DNA of 64,000 bases from an uncultured Bacteroidota bacterium (GCA_903957365.1 CAJBPB010000034.1:1-64000), one strand, 5' to 3'; numbered from the stretch's first letter, positions 1-10,358 are shown. The notes: generated from the letters alone by a model not told the origin. Numbers and translations: made by a program.

Positions 1-1
1 G

Positions 2-2665
2 GATCGTTTTGTTTTTGAAGAGAGAGAAAGTCTGCTTAATTTCTTTACTGACGATGTAACTGTATGGATGGACGAAGCTTTGTTCTTCATTGACCGGGTA
101 AATGTCGAATATAAAAAAGCTATAATAGCTTTTGAAAAGATAGATCCGGAAAACAAACAACAGAAACCATCCGAATCATTCAGCACCGGTGAAGAACTCT
201 GGGATCAGGTTATGCAATTGAAAACGATTGAGTTTGGACCAAAGAGTGCAATTGGTTCTGATTACACCGCCATGTTTCATTGCAGTCCACAGCCATATTT
301 CAATAAAAATTTCGAACTGCTGCTTGACGATCTTCGCAAAAAAAACAATAACCAGCAGAAAGTATTCGTGCTTTCAGAAAGCATAAAGCAAATCGATAGA
401 CTGACACAAATTCTGCATGATTTGCAAGCCAGCAAAAATAATCCTGATATCGTTGAATTTCAATATGTTAATCACAGTTTAGAATCAGGATTTATTGACA
501 ATGACCTTAAAATTTGCTGTTACACCGATCATCAGATTTTTGAAAGATATCATAAATATCACATCCGTGAAAGCTTTGTCGCGAAAGAAGCGCTGACAAT
601 GAAGCAACTGAATGATCTTAGTGTGGGCGATTTTGTGAGTCATATCGATCATGGAATAGGGCGTTTTGATGGAATGGAAATCATTGATAACAACGGAAAG
701 CAACAGGAAGCTATTCGATTGGTTTATCAAAACGACGATATTCTTTATGTGAGTATTCATTCATTGCATCGGATTTCAAAATATTCGGGTAAAGAAGGTG
801 CCGAGCCTTCCTTGAATAAACTTGGTTCAAACGCCTGGAGCAAACTAAAAAACAAAGCAAAAAGCCGAGTCAAGGATATTGCCCGCGACCTGATAAAACT
901 TTATGCCGAACGTAAGCACAGTATAGGTTTTCAGTTTATGCCTGATACATACCTTCAGACCGAACTGGAGGCTTCCTTTATTTATGAGGACACGCCTGAT
1001 CAAATTAAAGCCACAACAGATGTGAAAGCTGATATGGAATCAGAAGCGCCTATGGATCGTCTGATTTGCGGTGATGTTGGATTTGGTAAAACAGAAATTG
1101 CCATCCGTGCAGCATTTAAAGCGGTAGCCGATTCAAAACAGGTTGCCATACTTGTTCCAACGACCATTCTTGCTTTGCAGCATTACAAAACTTTTACCGA
1201 TCGGTTGGCAGAGTTTCCAGCCACAGTCGATTATCTGAACCGATTCAGGTCGCCTAACCAACAGAAAGAAACATTGAAGAAACTGAAAGAAGGAAAGGTT
1301 GATATTCTTATCGGAACACACCGTTTAATCAGTAAAGATGTCGAATTCAAAGACTTGGGCCTGTTGATTATTGACGAAGAACAAAAATTCGGCGTCTCAG
1401 CAAAAGAGAAGTTAAAACAGATCAAGGCAAATGTTGATACACTCACGCTAACTGCAACTCCCATTCCCAGAACTTTGCAGTTCTCGATGATGGGAGCGCG
1501 TGATCTGAGTATCATCAATACGCCTCCACCAAACCGCTATCCTGTGCAGACTGAACTACGTTCATTTAACAGAGATGTAATCAGTGAGGCAATACTTTTT
1601 GAAATTAACCGCGGCGGACAAGTATTTTTTGTTCACAACCGGGTTCAAAACATAATGGATATTCATGCCATGCTCATGAAGTTTGTACCCGGAATTCGCA
1701 TTGGTGTGGCACATGGCCAGATGGAAGGCCATCATCTCGAAAAAGTGATGCTCGATTTTATTGAGGGTTATTATGACGTATTATTAGCAACGACAATTAT
1801 TGAGTCAGGATTGGACATTTCGAATGCCAATACCATCATTATCAACGATGCACAGAATTTTGGATTATCTGATCTGCATCAGTTACGCGGAAGAGTCGGC
1901 CGTTCGAACAAAAAGGCATTTTGCTATTTACTTGCACCGCCGTTGGCAGCATTGCCTTCCGAATCACAAAAGCGCCTGCGGGCGATCAATGAGTTCTCGG
2001 AGCTTGGCTCCGGTTTCAATATTTCATTGCGGGATCTTGATATCCGTGGGGCAGGAAATCTGCTTGGCGGCGAACAAAGCGGATTTATCAGTGAAATTGG
2101 CTACGAAATGTTTCATAAAATTCTGGATGAAGCCATCACCGAACTAAAAGAAACTGAATTTGGAGATTTGTTTCCTGAACATCATACAGGAAAATTCGTG
2201 AAGGATTGTGTCATCGAATCGGATCTGGAAATACTGCTTCCTTCAGAATACATCGATTCTTCCACAGAGCGAATCAGTCTTTACACCGAATTGGACAATT
2301 TGCAGAATGAAGAATCATTGCATGTATTTACCGAAAAACTTATCGACCGGTTTGGTCCGATTCCGCGTCAGGCAAATGATCTTTTGAACACCATTCGTCT
2401 GCGGTGGCTGGCACGTGAGCTTGGATTTGAAAAAATTGTGTTAAGAAACAAAACACTAATCGCCTATTTTATTGGCGATCAATCCTCTACCTATTTTCAA
2501 ACCCAAACTTTCATGAAAATGCTTAAGTTCGCCCAAATTAACCAAAACCGATGCAAGCTGAAGGAAACCCCTGAAAAATTGCTTCTCTATGTTAAAGATG
2601 TCGCAAATATCAACAATGCTTTGGATACTTTCAGAAAAATGAATGAATATAATCTCGAATTATAG
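2..2665 (+). CDS. mfd: Transcription-repair coupling factor Mfd, 5'-truncated by the window edge
   Basis: Mfd is an ATP-driven DNA translocase that pushes stalled RNA polymerase off damaged DNA and recruits the excision repair machinery. The frame is open from base 2, so the gene starts upstream and about 887 residues remain of a protein usually near 1100. The order seen is the end of the UvrB-homology region, a CarD-like RNA polymerase-interacting domain (near 620-780), the helicase core, and the TRCF C-terminal domain. Walker A GDVGFGKT is at 1070-1093 and the DEEQ Walker B at 1373-1384; motif III (TATPIPRTL) and motif VI (QLRGRVGRS) are intact. The gene ends normally at a TAG. Nothing suggests decay. 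The assignment is secure; only the N-terminus is missing. Confidence 0.97.
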   Translation, partial: DRFVFEERESLLNFFTDDVTVWMDEALFFIDRVNVEYKKAIIAFEKIDPENKQQKPSESFSTGEELWDQVMQLKTIEFGPKSAIGSDYTAMFHCSPQPYFNKNFELLLDDLRKKNNNQQKVFVLSESIKQIDRLTQILHDLQASKNNPDIVEFQYVNHSLESGFIDNDLKICCYTDHQIFERYHKYHIRESFVAKEALTMKQLNDLSVGDFVSHIDHGIGRFDGMEIIDNNGKQQEAIRLVYQNDDILYVSIHSLHRISKYSGKEGAEPSLNKLGSNAWSKLKNKAKSRVKDIARDLIKLYAERKHSIGFQFMPDTYLQTELEASFIYEDTPDQIKATTDVKADMESEAPMDRLICGDVGFGKTEIAIRAAFKAVADSKQVAILVPTTILALQHYKTFTDRLAEFPATVDYLNRFRSPNQQKETLKKLKEGKVDILIGTHRLISKDVEFKDLGLLIIDEEQKFGVSAKEKLKQIKANVDTLTLTATPIPRTLQFSMMGARDLSIINTPPPNRYPVQTELRSFNRDVISEAILFEINRGGQVFFVHNRVQNIMDIHAMLMKFVPGIRIGVAHGQMEGHHLEKVMLDFIEGYYDVLLATTIIESGLDISNANTIIINDAQNFGLSDLHQLRGRVGRSNKKAFCYLLAPPLAALPSESQKRLRAINEFSELGSGFNISLRDLDIRGAGNLLGGEQSGFISEIGYEMFHKILDEAITELKETEFGDLFPEHHTGKFVKDCVIESDLEILLPSEYIDSSTERISLYTELDNLQNEESLHVFTEKLIDRFGPIPRQANDLLNTIRLRWLARELGFEKIVLRNKTLIAYFIGDQSSTYFQTQTFMKMLKFAQINQNRCKLKETPEKLLLYVKDVANINNALDTFRKMNEYNLEL

Positions 2666-2845
2666 TTCATATTTTTTGATGAAAATTACAGATGATTTCT
2701 ACAACAATCTTTCATAATTTAGTTACATGATCCAGATATAAACACGAATTTAGAATTTTATACTGTTTTGAACATGAAACATTAAGTTAATATTAATTTG
2801 TAACGGAAATCTGTATTTTGTGCCCTAAAACTCTTTTTTAGTTAT

Positions 2846-2853
2846 TACTTTTG
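2846..2853 (+). promoter_or_regulatory. Bacteroidetes -7 element (TACTTTTG)
   Basis: An exact match to TAnnTTTG lies 39 nt before the ATG at 2893. A TTTG at 2817-2820 is the nearest -33 candidate, but its 25-nt spacing is longer than usual, so only the -7 part is well supported. Confidence 0.5.
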
Positions 2854-2892
2854 TCGGAAATTAACAAGTTGTAAACTCTTAACATTAACAAT

Positions 2893-3978
2893 ATGAAAAA
2901 AACTCTACTTTATTTCTTTTTACTTCTGTTCACGATTACAATGAATGCCCAAACACCTACAGATTTATTCTTTTCAGAATATCTTGAAGGAAGTGGAAAC
3001 AACAAAGGCCTTGAAATTTATAACCCGACAAATCAGAATATTGACCTGAGTATTTACTGGGTATTGCGTTTCAGTAATGGAGGTTCAGCCTTTGATGATG
3101 GTGGTGCTACAAAACTATCAGGTACCCTGGAACCCTATAAAACATTTCTTCTTGTAAATGGTCAGACAACATCAACACCTACATCACCAGCATGCAGCCC
3201 AGTTTTACAAGCCATGGCTGATCAGCTTGATGGTGTTTATCCTGCACCGACTTATATGAATGGAAATGATGCCATTGCTCTGGTTAAAACTCCTGGTGGA
3301 GTGCCTCCGAATGCTGATATGTCAAATGTTACAGCTGTGGACTTGTTCGGACAGATTGGCCTTGGAAGCGCTATCGCCTCTGAAACCGGCTGGTCATTCG
3401 TACAGGACAGCACACTAACCTATAATGGTCCAAATGACGAACCGGTTACTGGAAAAGTAATCAATTATATCGTTCAAAAATACGCAACAGATGGATCATC
3501 TTATGGCCCGTTCTGGATGTCTTGGACATCAGACCATTCTTTAATTCGTAAACCTAACGTGGTTAAAGGAGTTGTGGTTAATCCAAATCCTTTCGTTGTT
3601 ACTTCAGAATGGGATACAGTAGCAGCAGTCATTGATACAGCCGGATATTACAGCTACAAAGATATATGGACAGAACTTGGTGAGCATGCCTGCGTTGCAG
3701 ATCCGACTTATTCAAGCATTGATGAAACCGGAACCAGCACATGGTTATCCGTTTATCCAAATCCTGTAAGTTCTGAAAACCTGACTATCTCTTCTAAATA
3801 TCCTGTAAAAGAAGTTGAGATTGTTTCGTTGATCGGACAATGCGTATTCAAACAAGCTTATACAAATGGACAATTCCAAATTGAAATCGGACCGGTTGAA
3901 CTTCAAAAAGGAATGTATCTTGTAAAAGTAATCTCTTACTCAAAAGAATCGGCTGTTAAAAAGATTCTGGTTCATTAA
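2893..3978 (+). CDS. Secreted lamin-tail-domain-like protein with T9SS sorting domain
   Basis: The 361-residue protein starts with a signal peptide (MKKTLLYFFLLLFT, cleavage near NAQ at residue 20). Residues about 24-200 resemble a lamin tail domain: FFSEYLEGSGNNKGLEIYNP is the characteristic opening of bacterial LTD proteins. The last ~75 residues are a T9SS type A sorting domain with VYPNPVSSENLTIS and a final KKILVH, which directs export through the outer membrane. The role of LTD domains outside the cell is not settled; they often accompany secreted nucleases or adhesins. The next two genes on the same strand are a TonB-dependent receptor and an OB-fold/PLD-like T9SS protein. That context fits a shared extracellular function, but this is inference. 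Confidence 0.8.
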   Translation: MKKTLLYFFLLLFTITMNAQTPTDLFFSEYLEGSGNNKGLEIYNPTNQNIDLSIYWVLRFSNGGSAFDDGGATKLSGTLEPYKTFLLVNGQTTSTPTSPACSPVLQAMADQLDGVYPAPTYMNGNDAIALVKTPGGVPPNADMSNVTAVDLFGQIGLGSAIASETGWSFVQDSTLTYNGPNDEPVTGKVINYIVQKYATDGSSYGPFWMSWTSDHSLIRKPNVVKGVVVNPNPFVVTSEWDTVAAVIDTAGYYSYKDIWTELGEHACVADPTYSSIDETGTSTWLSVYPNPVSSENLTISSKYPVKEVEIVSLIGQCVFKQAYTNGQFQIEIGPVELQKGMYLVKVISYSKESAVKKILVH

Positions 3979-4066
3979 TTTTAAATTTAATCGATAAACA
4001 TTGCAGGTATCTGAAGATGAGCAAAGTTTCGGTTCAGGTACCTGTTGAACATTTAAATACGCCAGT

Positions 4067-6859
4067 ATGATACGCAAATTTTTACTTTTCTCCTTTCTCC
4101 TCATTTTAACGGCATCAGCTTTCGCACAGAAACGGTCAGTGAGTGGTATTGTTGTTGATTCTTCATCAAATGAAACAGTTGTTGGAGCCAATGTTATTAT
4201 AAAAGGCACAACCACGGGAACCGTAACAGATATTGACGGAAAGTTTACCCTCGAACTTAACGAAGGAAAATACACGCTGTTAATTTCATTTGTTGGTTAT
4301 AAAACAATCAGTAAAGAAATAGTAGTTAACCAAAAACCACTCCGGCTGACATTTCTACTTAAATCTGAATTAGATTTAGAAGAAGTTGAAGTTATCGCTG
4401 ATATTGCGAAAGTGCGTGAAACCCCCGTCGCATTCACCACAATTCTACCTTCCAAAATTGAGGAAAGGCTGTCGGGACAAGACATACCAATGTTGTTAAA
4501 TAAAACTCCCGGGGTATATGCTACCCAACAAGGTGGTGGTGATGGTGATGCCCGTATAACGATTCGGGGATTTAGCCAGCGTAATGTGGCAGTAATGCTT
4601 GATGGAATCCCTGTAAACGATATGGAAAATGGCTGGGTTTATTGGTCAAACTGGTTTGGATTAGAGTCAGTTACAAGAAACATACAGGTTCAACGTGGTT
4701 TGGGAGCATCTAAGCTGGCTTTACCTTCCGTCGGTGGTACCATGAATATCGTTACAAAAGGAATTGAAAATAAACGACAGATCAGTATTGAACAATCCGT
4801 TGATGGCGATGGTAAACTCACAACCAATTTTGGTCTTACATCAGGGAAACTAAAAAATGGATGGGGACTTACTTTTGCCGGCGCCTATAAAACAGGTGAT
4901 GGCTGGGTAGATCAGACCAATGTAAAAGCATGGTTTTTTTATGCCAAGGTTGATAAAGTATGGGGAAATCACATAACCAGTCTTACCGGATTTGGTGCAC
5001 CTCAAACACATAAACAACGATCATATAAGCGGTCCATTGCTGATTTTGATACTGCTTATGCAAAAAAAATAGGTATTACTTCTGATGAATTTCCTGCTAT
5101 TATCAACAAAGGAATCGGGTACAACGCACATTGGGGATACATTAAACGTGATGCCGATGTTTGGAACAGTGATCAAACCGCCCGCATTACCGATCCCAAT
5201 GCTGAAAGGGTTGTGATGAATGAAATGGTAAATACTTATTTCAAACCACAATTCAGTTTAAGAGATGTATGGAATGTGAACGATCGTTTATTAATTACCA
5301 ATATCGCATATCTTTCGCTGGGAACAGGCGGTGGAATGCAACCGCGCAACAGCCTTAATAATGATAACCTTATTTCACCTTCCGATTATGAAAACAATCC
5401 AGGTGTTTATTCTGAGGACGAAATAGGACAGATTAACTGGCAAAAAATTTATAACGAAAACACCAAGTTGGTATGGACAGGATTTGGCTGGGAAGATCCG
5501 ATTGAAACGGAATATAGTGATAAACTTTATTGTTCGAAAAACTATCTGGTTCAGAATAACAACAACCATGTCTGGTATGGCTTACTGTCAACCTTTGCTT
5601 ACAAATTGAATCCTGCCTTAAGTTTATCAGGCGGTGTTGATATCAGATCATACACAGCTGAGCATTACAGCGAGATTACCGACTTACTCGGTGGTGACTA
5701 CGCCATTGACGAAAAAGACCTGCGAAACGATTATGAAGCCAATAAATCACTGGCTATGAAAAGAGTTGGTGATAAAGTGAACTATTATTACGATGGCCTG
5801 GTAAATTGGGGAGGTTTGTTCGGATTACTTGAATATAAAGTAGGAAAAGTAAGTGCTTTTGTGAACCTCACCAGTTCTGTCAGTGGTTACAAAAAGAAAG
5901 ACTATTTTGGAAATATGAATTCTGATTGGAAATATAAACCTGGATTTACTTTTAAAACCGGTGCAAATTACAACCTCTCAGAACGAAGTAATGTATTTTT
6001 CAACCTTGGATATCTCTCCAAAACAAAAGATTATAAATATTACTTCTATGGCTTTACTGCCAACTTCCAGCCTGATTCAATTACAAAAAATGAAGAAGTT
6101 CTCGCACTTGAATTCGGATATAGTTACAATAGCAGGAATTTTACAGCGAATGTGAATACCTATGCTACAAAATGGAAGAACAAACCAAGCAATCAGGTAA
6201 GAGGAAATTATTCAGATCCTATAACCGGGGCTGATGAAGAAACGTATGGCGATATTCCAGGTATGGACGCTTTACACCTTGGTATTGAATTTGATTTTAT
6301 CTACAAGGTGTTGTCAAATCTTGATTTTCAAGGGCTGGTTTCGGTTGGTAACTGGAAATGGGATAAAAAAATTGATAATCTTCAGATGTTTATTAAGAAC
6401 ACCAATGAGCCCGCCAATACGATAAGCTTTGATGCCACTGGTATTCATGTGGGTGATGCAGCACAAACCCAATTGGGAGCGAGTCTCAGATATGAACCTT
6501 TAAAAGGACTCTATATCGAAGGTGGAGCAACTTTCTTTGACAGATATTATGCTGATTTTAATCCTGAAGAATGCACTGATCCGGAAGGGAATCCAGTTGA
6601 TTCATGGAGAATGCCATCCTATACTTTGGTGGATCTGCATACCGGATATCGTTTTAAAATATCTGCGATGGACAAACTCAATTTCACCGTCAAACTTAAT
6701 GTTCTTAATTTACTGAATACAACCTATATTTCGGATGCGAAAAACAATGACAGCTACATTCAGAACAACCAGTATCTAAGTTTTGATGCCCGTTCAGCTT
6801 CGGTATTCATGGGTGCCGGACGACAGATCAGCGCTTCATTGAAAATCGTCTTTAACTAG
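4067..6859 (+). CDS. TonB-dependent outer-membrane receptor with CarboxypepD-like N-terminal domain
   Basis: The 930-residue protein should take up a ligand across the outer membrane using TonB energy. After a signal peptide (residues 1-20, ending AFAQ) comes a CarboxypepD_reg-like beta-sandwich (about 22-105: SGIVVDSSSNETVVGANVII). A plug domain (about 115-235) follows, with the pattern RGFSQRNVAVMLDGIPVND. The remainder is a long beta-barrel rich in aromatic-alternating strands, ending SASLKIVFN with a C-terminal aromatic. This is the SusC-like layout, but no SusD partner is nearby, so a polysaccharide utilisation role is not supported. It lies 88 nt after the LTD gene and 56 nt before the PLD-like gene, so co-transcription is plausible. 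The substrate cannot be read from the sequence. Confidence 0.92.
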   Translation: MIRKFLLFSFLLILTASAFAQKRSVSGIVVDSSSNETVVGANVIIKGTTTGTVTDIDGKFTLELNEGKYTLLISFVGYKTISKEIVVNQKPLRLTFLLKSELDLEEVEVIADIAKVRETPVAFTTILPSKIEERLSGQDIPMLLNKTPGVYATQQGGGDGDARITIRGFSQRNVAVMLDGIPVNDMENGWVYWSNWFGLESVTRNIQVQRGLGASKLALPSVGGTMNIVTKGIENKRQISIEQSVDGDGKLTTNFGLTSGKLKNGWGLTFAGAYKTGDGWVDQTNVKAWFFYAKVDKVWGNHITSLTGFGAPQTHKQRSYKRSIADFDTAYAKKIGITSDEFPAIINKGIGYNAHWGYIKRDADVWNSDQTARITDPNAERVVMNEMVNTYFKPQFSLRDVWNVNDRLLITNIAYLSLGTGGGMQPRNSLNNDNLISPSDYENNPGVYSEDEIGQINWQKIYNENTKLVWTGFGWEDPIETEYSDKLYCSKNYLVQNNNNHVWYGLLSTFAYKLNPALSLSGGVDIRSYTAEHYSEITDLLGGDYAIDEKDLRNDYEANKSLAMKRVGDKVNYYYDGLVNWGGLFGLLEYKVGKVSAFVNLTSSVSGYKKKDYFGNMNSDWKYKPGFTFKTGANYNLSERSNVFFNLGYLSKTKDYKYYFYGFTANFQPDSITKNEEVLALEFGYSYNSRNFTANVNTYATKWKNKPSNQVRGNYSDPITGADEETYGDIPGMDALHLGIEFDFIYKVLSNLDFQGLVSVGNWKWDKKIDNLQMFIKNTNEPANTISFDATGIHVGDAAQTQLGASLRYEPLKGLYIEGGATFFDRYYADFNPEECTDPEGNPVDSWRMPSYTLVDLHTGYRFKISAMDKLNFTVKLNVLNLLNTTYISDAKNNDSYIQNNQYLSFDARSASVFMGAGRQISASLKIVFN

Positions 6860-6915
6860 TTTAAAATCATCATAATCAAGCATATATTAACATTAACTAT
6901 ACAAATAAATTACTT

Positions 6916-9444
6916 ATGAAAAAGACTTTTATCCTTTTAATAGTATTACTCGGTATTTCGACCCTCAGCAGGGCTCAGAATACGATACAGGAAGCCCGCG
7001 ATCTGCCGCTTGGAACCGTTGTAACCGTCAAGGGTATTGTTACCAATGGAGCTGAATTAGGCGTTATCCGATACTTTCAGGATAATACTGCTGGTATTGC
7101 CGCTTACGGTTCAATTGTTAGTGCTGCTAACAGAGGTGATTCTGTTACAATTACCGGAACACTTAAAAACTACAATCAGTTACTCGAACTCGACCCTGTT
7201 ACCAATGTAACAGTAAGATCTACAGGACACCCTGTGCCTGAGCCATTTGTGTTAACACCTTCTCAGATCAATGAGTCGGTTGAAGCAGAATTGGTAAGGG
7301 TGAATAACGTGCTGTTTTCTGATGCCGGGACTTTCGCCGGTAATAAAAAATACCAGTTTACTTCAAATGGTGAAACAGGTTATATTTATATTAAAACAGG
7401 TCAGACTGACATTGTCGGACAACCCATCCCAAGCGGTTTAGTCACACTGACTGCTGTTTGCTCACAATTTCATTACAGCGATCCAACCGATGGGTATCAG
7501 CTGTTGCCAAGAACAATCGCTGATATTGAAATGGCCAGTTCAATCTATCTGACAAGTGTGCTTGAGAACACAAATTTCTCACAGACTCAACTTGAATTCT
7601 ACTGGGAAACAAATATTGAAGGTACTACATCAATGTTTTATGGACTTTCATCTGAAACAGTAACCTCTGGCATCGTGACAGGTGATGGTGGTTCCACTGA
7701 ACATTATATTACTCTCACCGGACTTACTGCAGGTCAGGTGATCTGGGTGCAGGCGTTTTCAGTAAGTGAAAGTGACACAGCTTTTTCAGGAATTATTCCT
7801 TTTGCAACAATTTCCAATTCAAGCGGTGATATCAAAGTTTATTTTAATAGCTCCGTTGATACTTTCTATTCAAATGGTGTTGATGCCATTGAACTGCCGT
7901 CTGCTGTTGATGATACATTAATCAGTTACATTAACAGGGCAAAATATACCATTGACTTCACTATGTATAATTTTAACAATACTGGTATCAGTAATGTGAG
8001 CAATGCGTTGAAAGCAGCCGCAACACGCGGTTTAACAGTGCGCGTTATCGGATGCGGAACTACTGCCAATCTTGGAATAGATGAGCTTATTGGTTCAAAT
8101 GTAAACGTGTTGGTCGGACCATCAGGTTCAAACCGTACTGGTATTATGCATAACAAATTTATCCTTTTCGACACAGAATCTTCAGATCCTGATGAGCCAC
8201 TTGTCTGGACCGGCTCGACCAATTTAACAGACGGTCAGGTAAACCTTGATGCAAATAATGTTATCATTATTCAGGATCAAAGTCTTGCCCGTGCTTATAA
8301 GATTGAATTCGAAGAAATGTGGGGCTCCACCACCAGCACACCTAACTCAGTGAATGCACGTTTTGGTTTTACAAAAAAGAACAATACTCCCCACGAATTT
8401 GTGATCAACGGAAAAAGAGTTGAGTGTTATTTCAGCCCTACAGATGGCGTAAATGCACGTATTGTTCAGAACATCAGCACTGCCAATAATGATTTAAGTA
8501 TCGCGACTATGCTGATGACCCGCACTGAAATGGCTGATGCCATTGCTGCCCGTTCTGCAGCAGGTGCCGCTGTAAATGTAATCACCAATGTTGCAGGCAA
8601 TAATTCTGCAACTGTGAATACAATCTTGAATGATGCACTTGGAACACATAATACATACGATACTGAAAGTGATGGAATTCTTCACCACAAATATATGGTG
8701 GTTGATCAGGATGCTCCGGCTTCGGATCCGTTTGTTTTCACCGGTTCACACAACTGGAGTGCCGCTGCCGATAATGACAATGATGAAAATACAGTAATCG
8801 TGCATGATGCAACCATTGCAAATCTTTATTATCAGAATTTTGTTAGCAGGTTTGTTGAAAACAATGGCGTTCTGTTTGAATTAGTAAACGCTCCTACAGC
8901 TGTCAACGACTCGGCACATATTCAGATCAATGAAGGTATTATTTTTGAAGTACTTGACAATGATGAAATTGAGGCACAAGTCACCGTTACCATTGAAACA
9001 CAGTCATCAAATGGTCAGGCATATATTCCATTTAGTAACCCTCAGGCAATAGGATATACTCCGGATGTTGATTTCTTTGGTAATGACACCATAACCTATA
9101 GAATATCTTATGATGCAAAGCCAGATTTATATGCTATAGGAAAAATCTTTATCAAAGTTGGTTATGCCGGAATCAATGAAACTTCAGGCAAAAACAGATT
9201 AATGGTTTATCCAAATCCGGTTCAGGAAAATAACGTAACCATTTCTTGTTTTGTACCATCTGACGTTCAGGGAACCTTGCAGCTTATGGATATCACAGGC
9301 AAAATTGTTTTTGAACAAGTTGTTTCCCTCAAATACGGAGAAAACATCATGCATTACAATTTATCTGATTCATTCAACGGAGCCTATTTCATAAGGTTAA
9401 CCACAACCAGTTCAATCTGGTATCAGAAGGTGATCATTGAATAA
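6916..9444 (+). CDS. Secreted phospholipase D-superfamily protein with OB-fold and T9SS sorting domain
   Basis: The 842-residue protein has a signal peptide (about 1-20, LSRAQ). An N-terminal OB-fold-like region of the YhcR/DUF5689 kind (about 22-200) and an Ig/FN3-like segment follow. Then come two PLD catalytic motifs HxKxxxxD: HNKFILFD near residue 412 and HHKYMVVD near residue 590. Each is followed by GSxN (TGSTN, TGSHN). Paired HKD motifs form one active site in PLD-family nucleases and phospholipases. A cadherin-like segment near 655-745 and a T9SS type A C-terminus (MVYPNPVQENNVTIS) complete it. The OB-fold plus PLD pairing favours an extracellular nuclease over a lipase, but that is inference. 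A strong terminator follows the gene. Confidence 0.82.
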   Translation: MKKTFILLIVLLGISTLSRAQNTIQEARDLPLGTVVTVKGIVTNGAELGVIRYFQDNTAGIAAYGSIVSAANRGDSVTITGTLKNYNQLLELDPVTNVTVRSTGHPVPEPFVLTPSQINESVEAELVRVNNVLFSDAGTFAGNKKYQFTSNGETGYIYIKTGQTDIVGQPIPSGLVTLTAVCSQFHYSDPTDGYQLLPRTIADIEMASSIYLTSVLENTNFSQTQLEFYWETNIEGTTSMFYGLSSETVTSGIVTGDGGSTEHYITLTGLTAGQVIWVQAFSVSESDTAFSGIIPFATISNSSGDIKVYFNSSVDTFYSNGVDAIELPSAVDDTLISYINRAKYTIDFTMYNFNNTGISNVSNALKAAATRGLTVRVIGCGTTANLGIDELIGSNVNVLVGPSGSNRTGIMHNKFILFDTESSDPDEPLVWTGSTNLTDGQVNLDANNVIIIQDQSLARAYKIEFEEMWGSTTSTPNSVNARFGFTKKNNTPHEFVINGKRVECYFSPTDGVNARIVQNISTANNDLSIATMLMTRTEMADAIAARSAAGAAVNVITNVAGNNSATVNTILNDALGTHNTYDTESDGILHHKYMVVDQDAPASDPFVFTGSHNWSAAADNDNDENTVIVHDATIANLYYQNFVSRFVENNGVLFELVNAPTAVNDSAHIQINEGIIFEVLDNDEIEAQVTVTIETQSSNGQAYIPFSNPQAIGYTPDVDFFGNDTITYRISYDAKPDLYAIGKIFIKVGYAGINETSGKNRLMVYPNPVQENNVTISCFVPSDVQGTLQLMDITGKIVFEQVVSLKYGENIMHYNLSDSFNGAYFIRLTTTSSIWYQKVIIE

Positions 9445-9484
9445 TAAAAAATAACCTTTTAAAAGGATTTACAAAGTTTTTAAA

Positions 9485-9515
9485 ATGGCTTTCAGGTTTC
9501 TGAGAGCCATTTTTT
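9485..9515 (+). terminator. Rho-independent terminator after the PLD-like gene
   Basis: An 11-bp stem (ATGGCTTTCAG with CTGAGAGCCAT, one G-T wobble), a GTTT loop and a T run lie 40 nt after the stop codon. It ends the three-gene exported-protein block. Confidence 0.85.
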
Positions 9516-9573
9516 GTTACATAATATCATTGGTTAATCTTCGTTAAAATGCTAAATAATTCGCTTTAAATCA

Positions 9574-9581
9574 TAATTTTG
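9574..9581 (+). promoter_or_regulatory. Bacteroidetes -7 element (TAATTTTG)
   Basis: This exact TAnnTTTG overlaps the first possible (TTG) start of the next frame, so translation must begin downstream, at the ATG at 9621. Confidence 0.55.
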
Positions 9582-9620
9582 CAAAGTTTTATAACACATT
9601 ACACAATTAATGCTGAAAAG

Positions 9621-10358
9621 ATGTCGGATAGCCTCGTAATCATCCCAACCTACAACGAAAAAGAGAATATAGAGAATATCATTAATATGGTATTTAGCTT
9701 AAACAAACCATTTGATTTACTGATTGTTGAGGATAATAGTCCGGATGGTACCGCTGCCATTGTAAAATCATTGATAAAGAAATATCCCGATCAGCTTTTT
9801 ATCGAGGAGCGTAAAGGCAAACTTGGATTAGGTACAGCCTATATCCATGGATTCAGATGGGCATTACAACGTAATTATCAGTATATTTTCGAAATGGATG
9901 CCGATTTTTCTCACAATCCACACGATTTAATAAAACTTTATGAAGCTGCTTCAAAAGGCGCTGATCTGGTGGTTGGCTCAAGATATATCACTGGTGTAAA
10001 TGTTGTGAACTGGCCTATGGGCCGCGTTCTCATGTCATATTACGCTTCTTCTTACGTACGTTTTATTACCCGTATGAAAGTCAGGGATACCACCGCAGGT
10101 TTCGTTTGTTATAAGCGCAGACTGCTGGAAGCCATTGATTTGGAGCGAATTAAATTTGTTGGATATGCTTTCCAGATTGAGATGAAATATACAGCCTGGA
10201 AATTAGGTTTCATTGTTAAAGAAGTGCCGATCATTTTCACTGATCGTACTGAAGGTACTTCAAAAATGAATAAAGGTATTTTTAAAGAAGCCATCTTTGG
10301 TGTAATTTCATTGCGGATTCGTGGGCTTCTGGGAAGAATAAAACCTGTGAGTCGCTAA
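9621..10358 (+). CDS. Polyprenol monophosphomannose synthase-like glycosyltransferase (GT2)
   Basis: The 245-residue protein belongs to the dolichyl/polyprenyl-phosphate mannosyltransferase group of GT2. It transfers a sugar from a nucleotide donor to a lipid-phosphate carrier on the cytoplasmic face. It opens SLVIIPTYNEKENI and continues with LLIVEDNSPDGTA. The metal-binding MDADFSHNP and VVGSRYITG follow, and it ends without the C-terminal membrane domain of the longer family members. The start at 9621 was chosen because MSDSLVIIPTYNE is the family N-terminus and a -7 element sits over the longer TTG start at 9579. It is isolated between a terminator and pyrC. Mannose is the usual sugar for the family, but the donor here is not certain. 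Confidence 0.88.
   Translation: MSDSLVIIPTYNEKENIENIINMVFSLNKPFDLLIVEDNSPDGTAAIVKSLIKKYPDQLFIEERKGKLGLGTAYIHGFRWALQRNYQYIFEMDADFSHNPHDLIKLYEAASKGADLVVGSRYITGVNVVNWPMGRVLMSYYASSYVRFITRMKVRDTTAGFVCYKRRLLEAIDLERIKFVGYAFQIEMKYTAWKLGFIVKEVPIIFTDRTEGTSKMNKGIFKEAIFGVISLRIRGLLGRIKPVSR

Noticed and set aside
2723-2736. TTACATGATCCAGA, similar to the reverse of the shared 14-mer
   Set aside because: The second box and the -7 element are missing at the required spacing, so it is not a copy of the module.
9526-9540. TTACATAA next to the PLD-gene terminator, like the second box on the minus strand
   Set aside because: No 14-mer follows at 13 nt; probably chance in AT-rich DNA.
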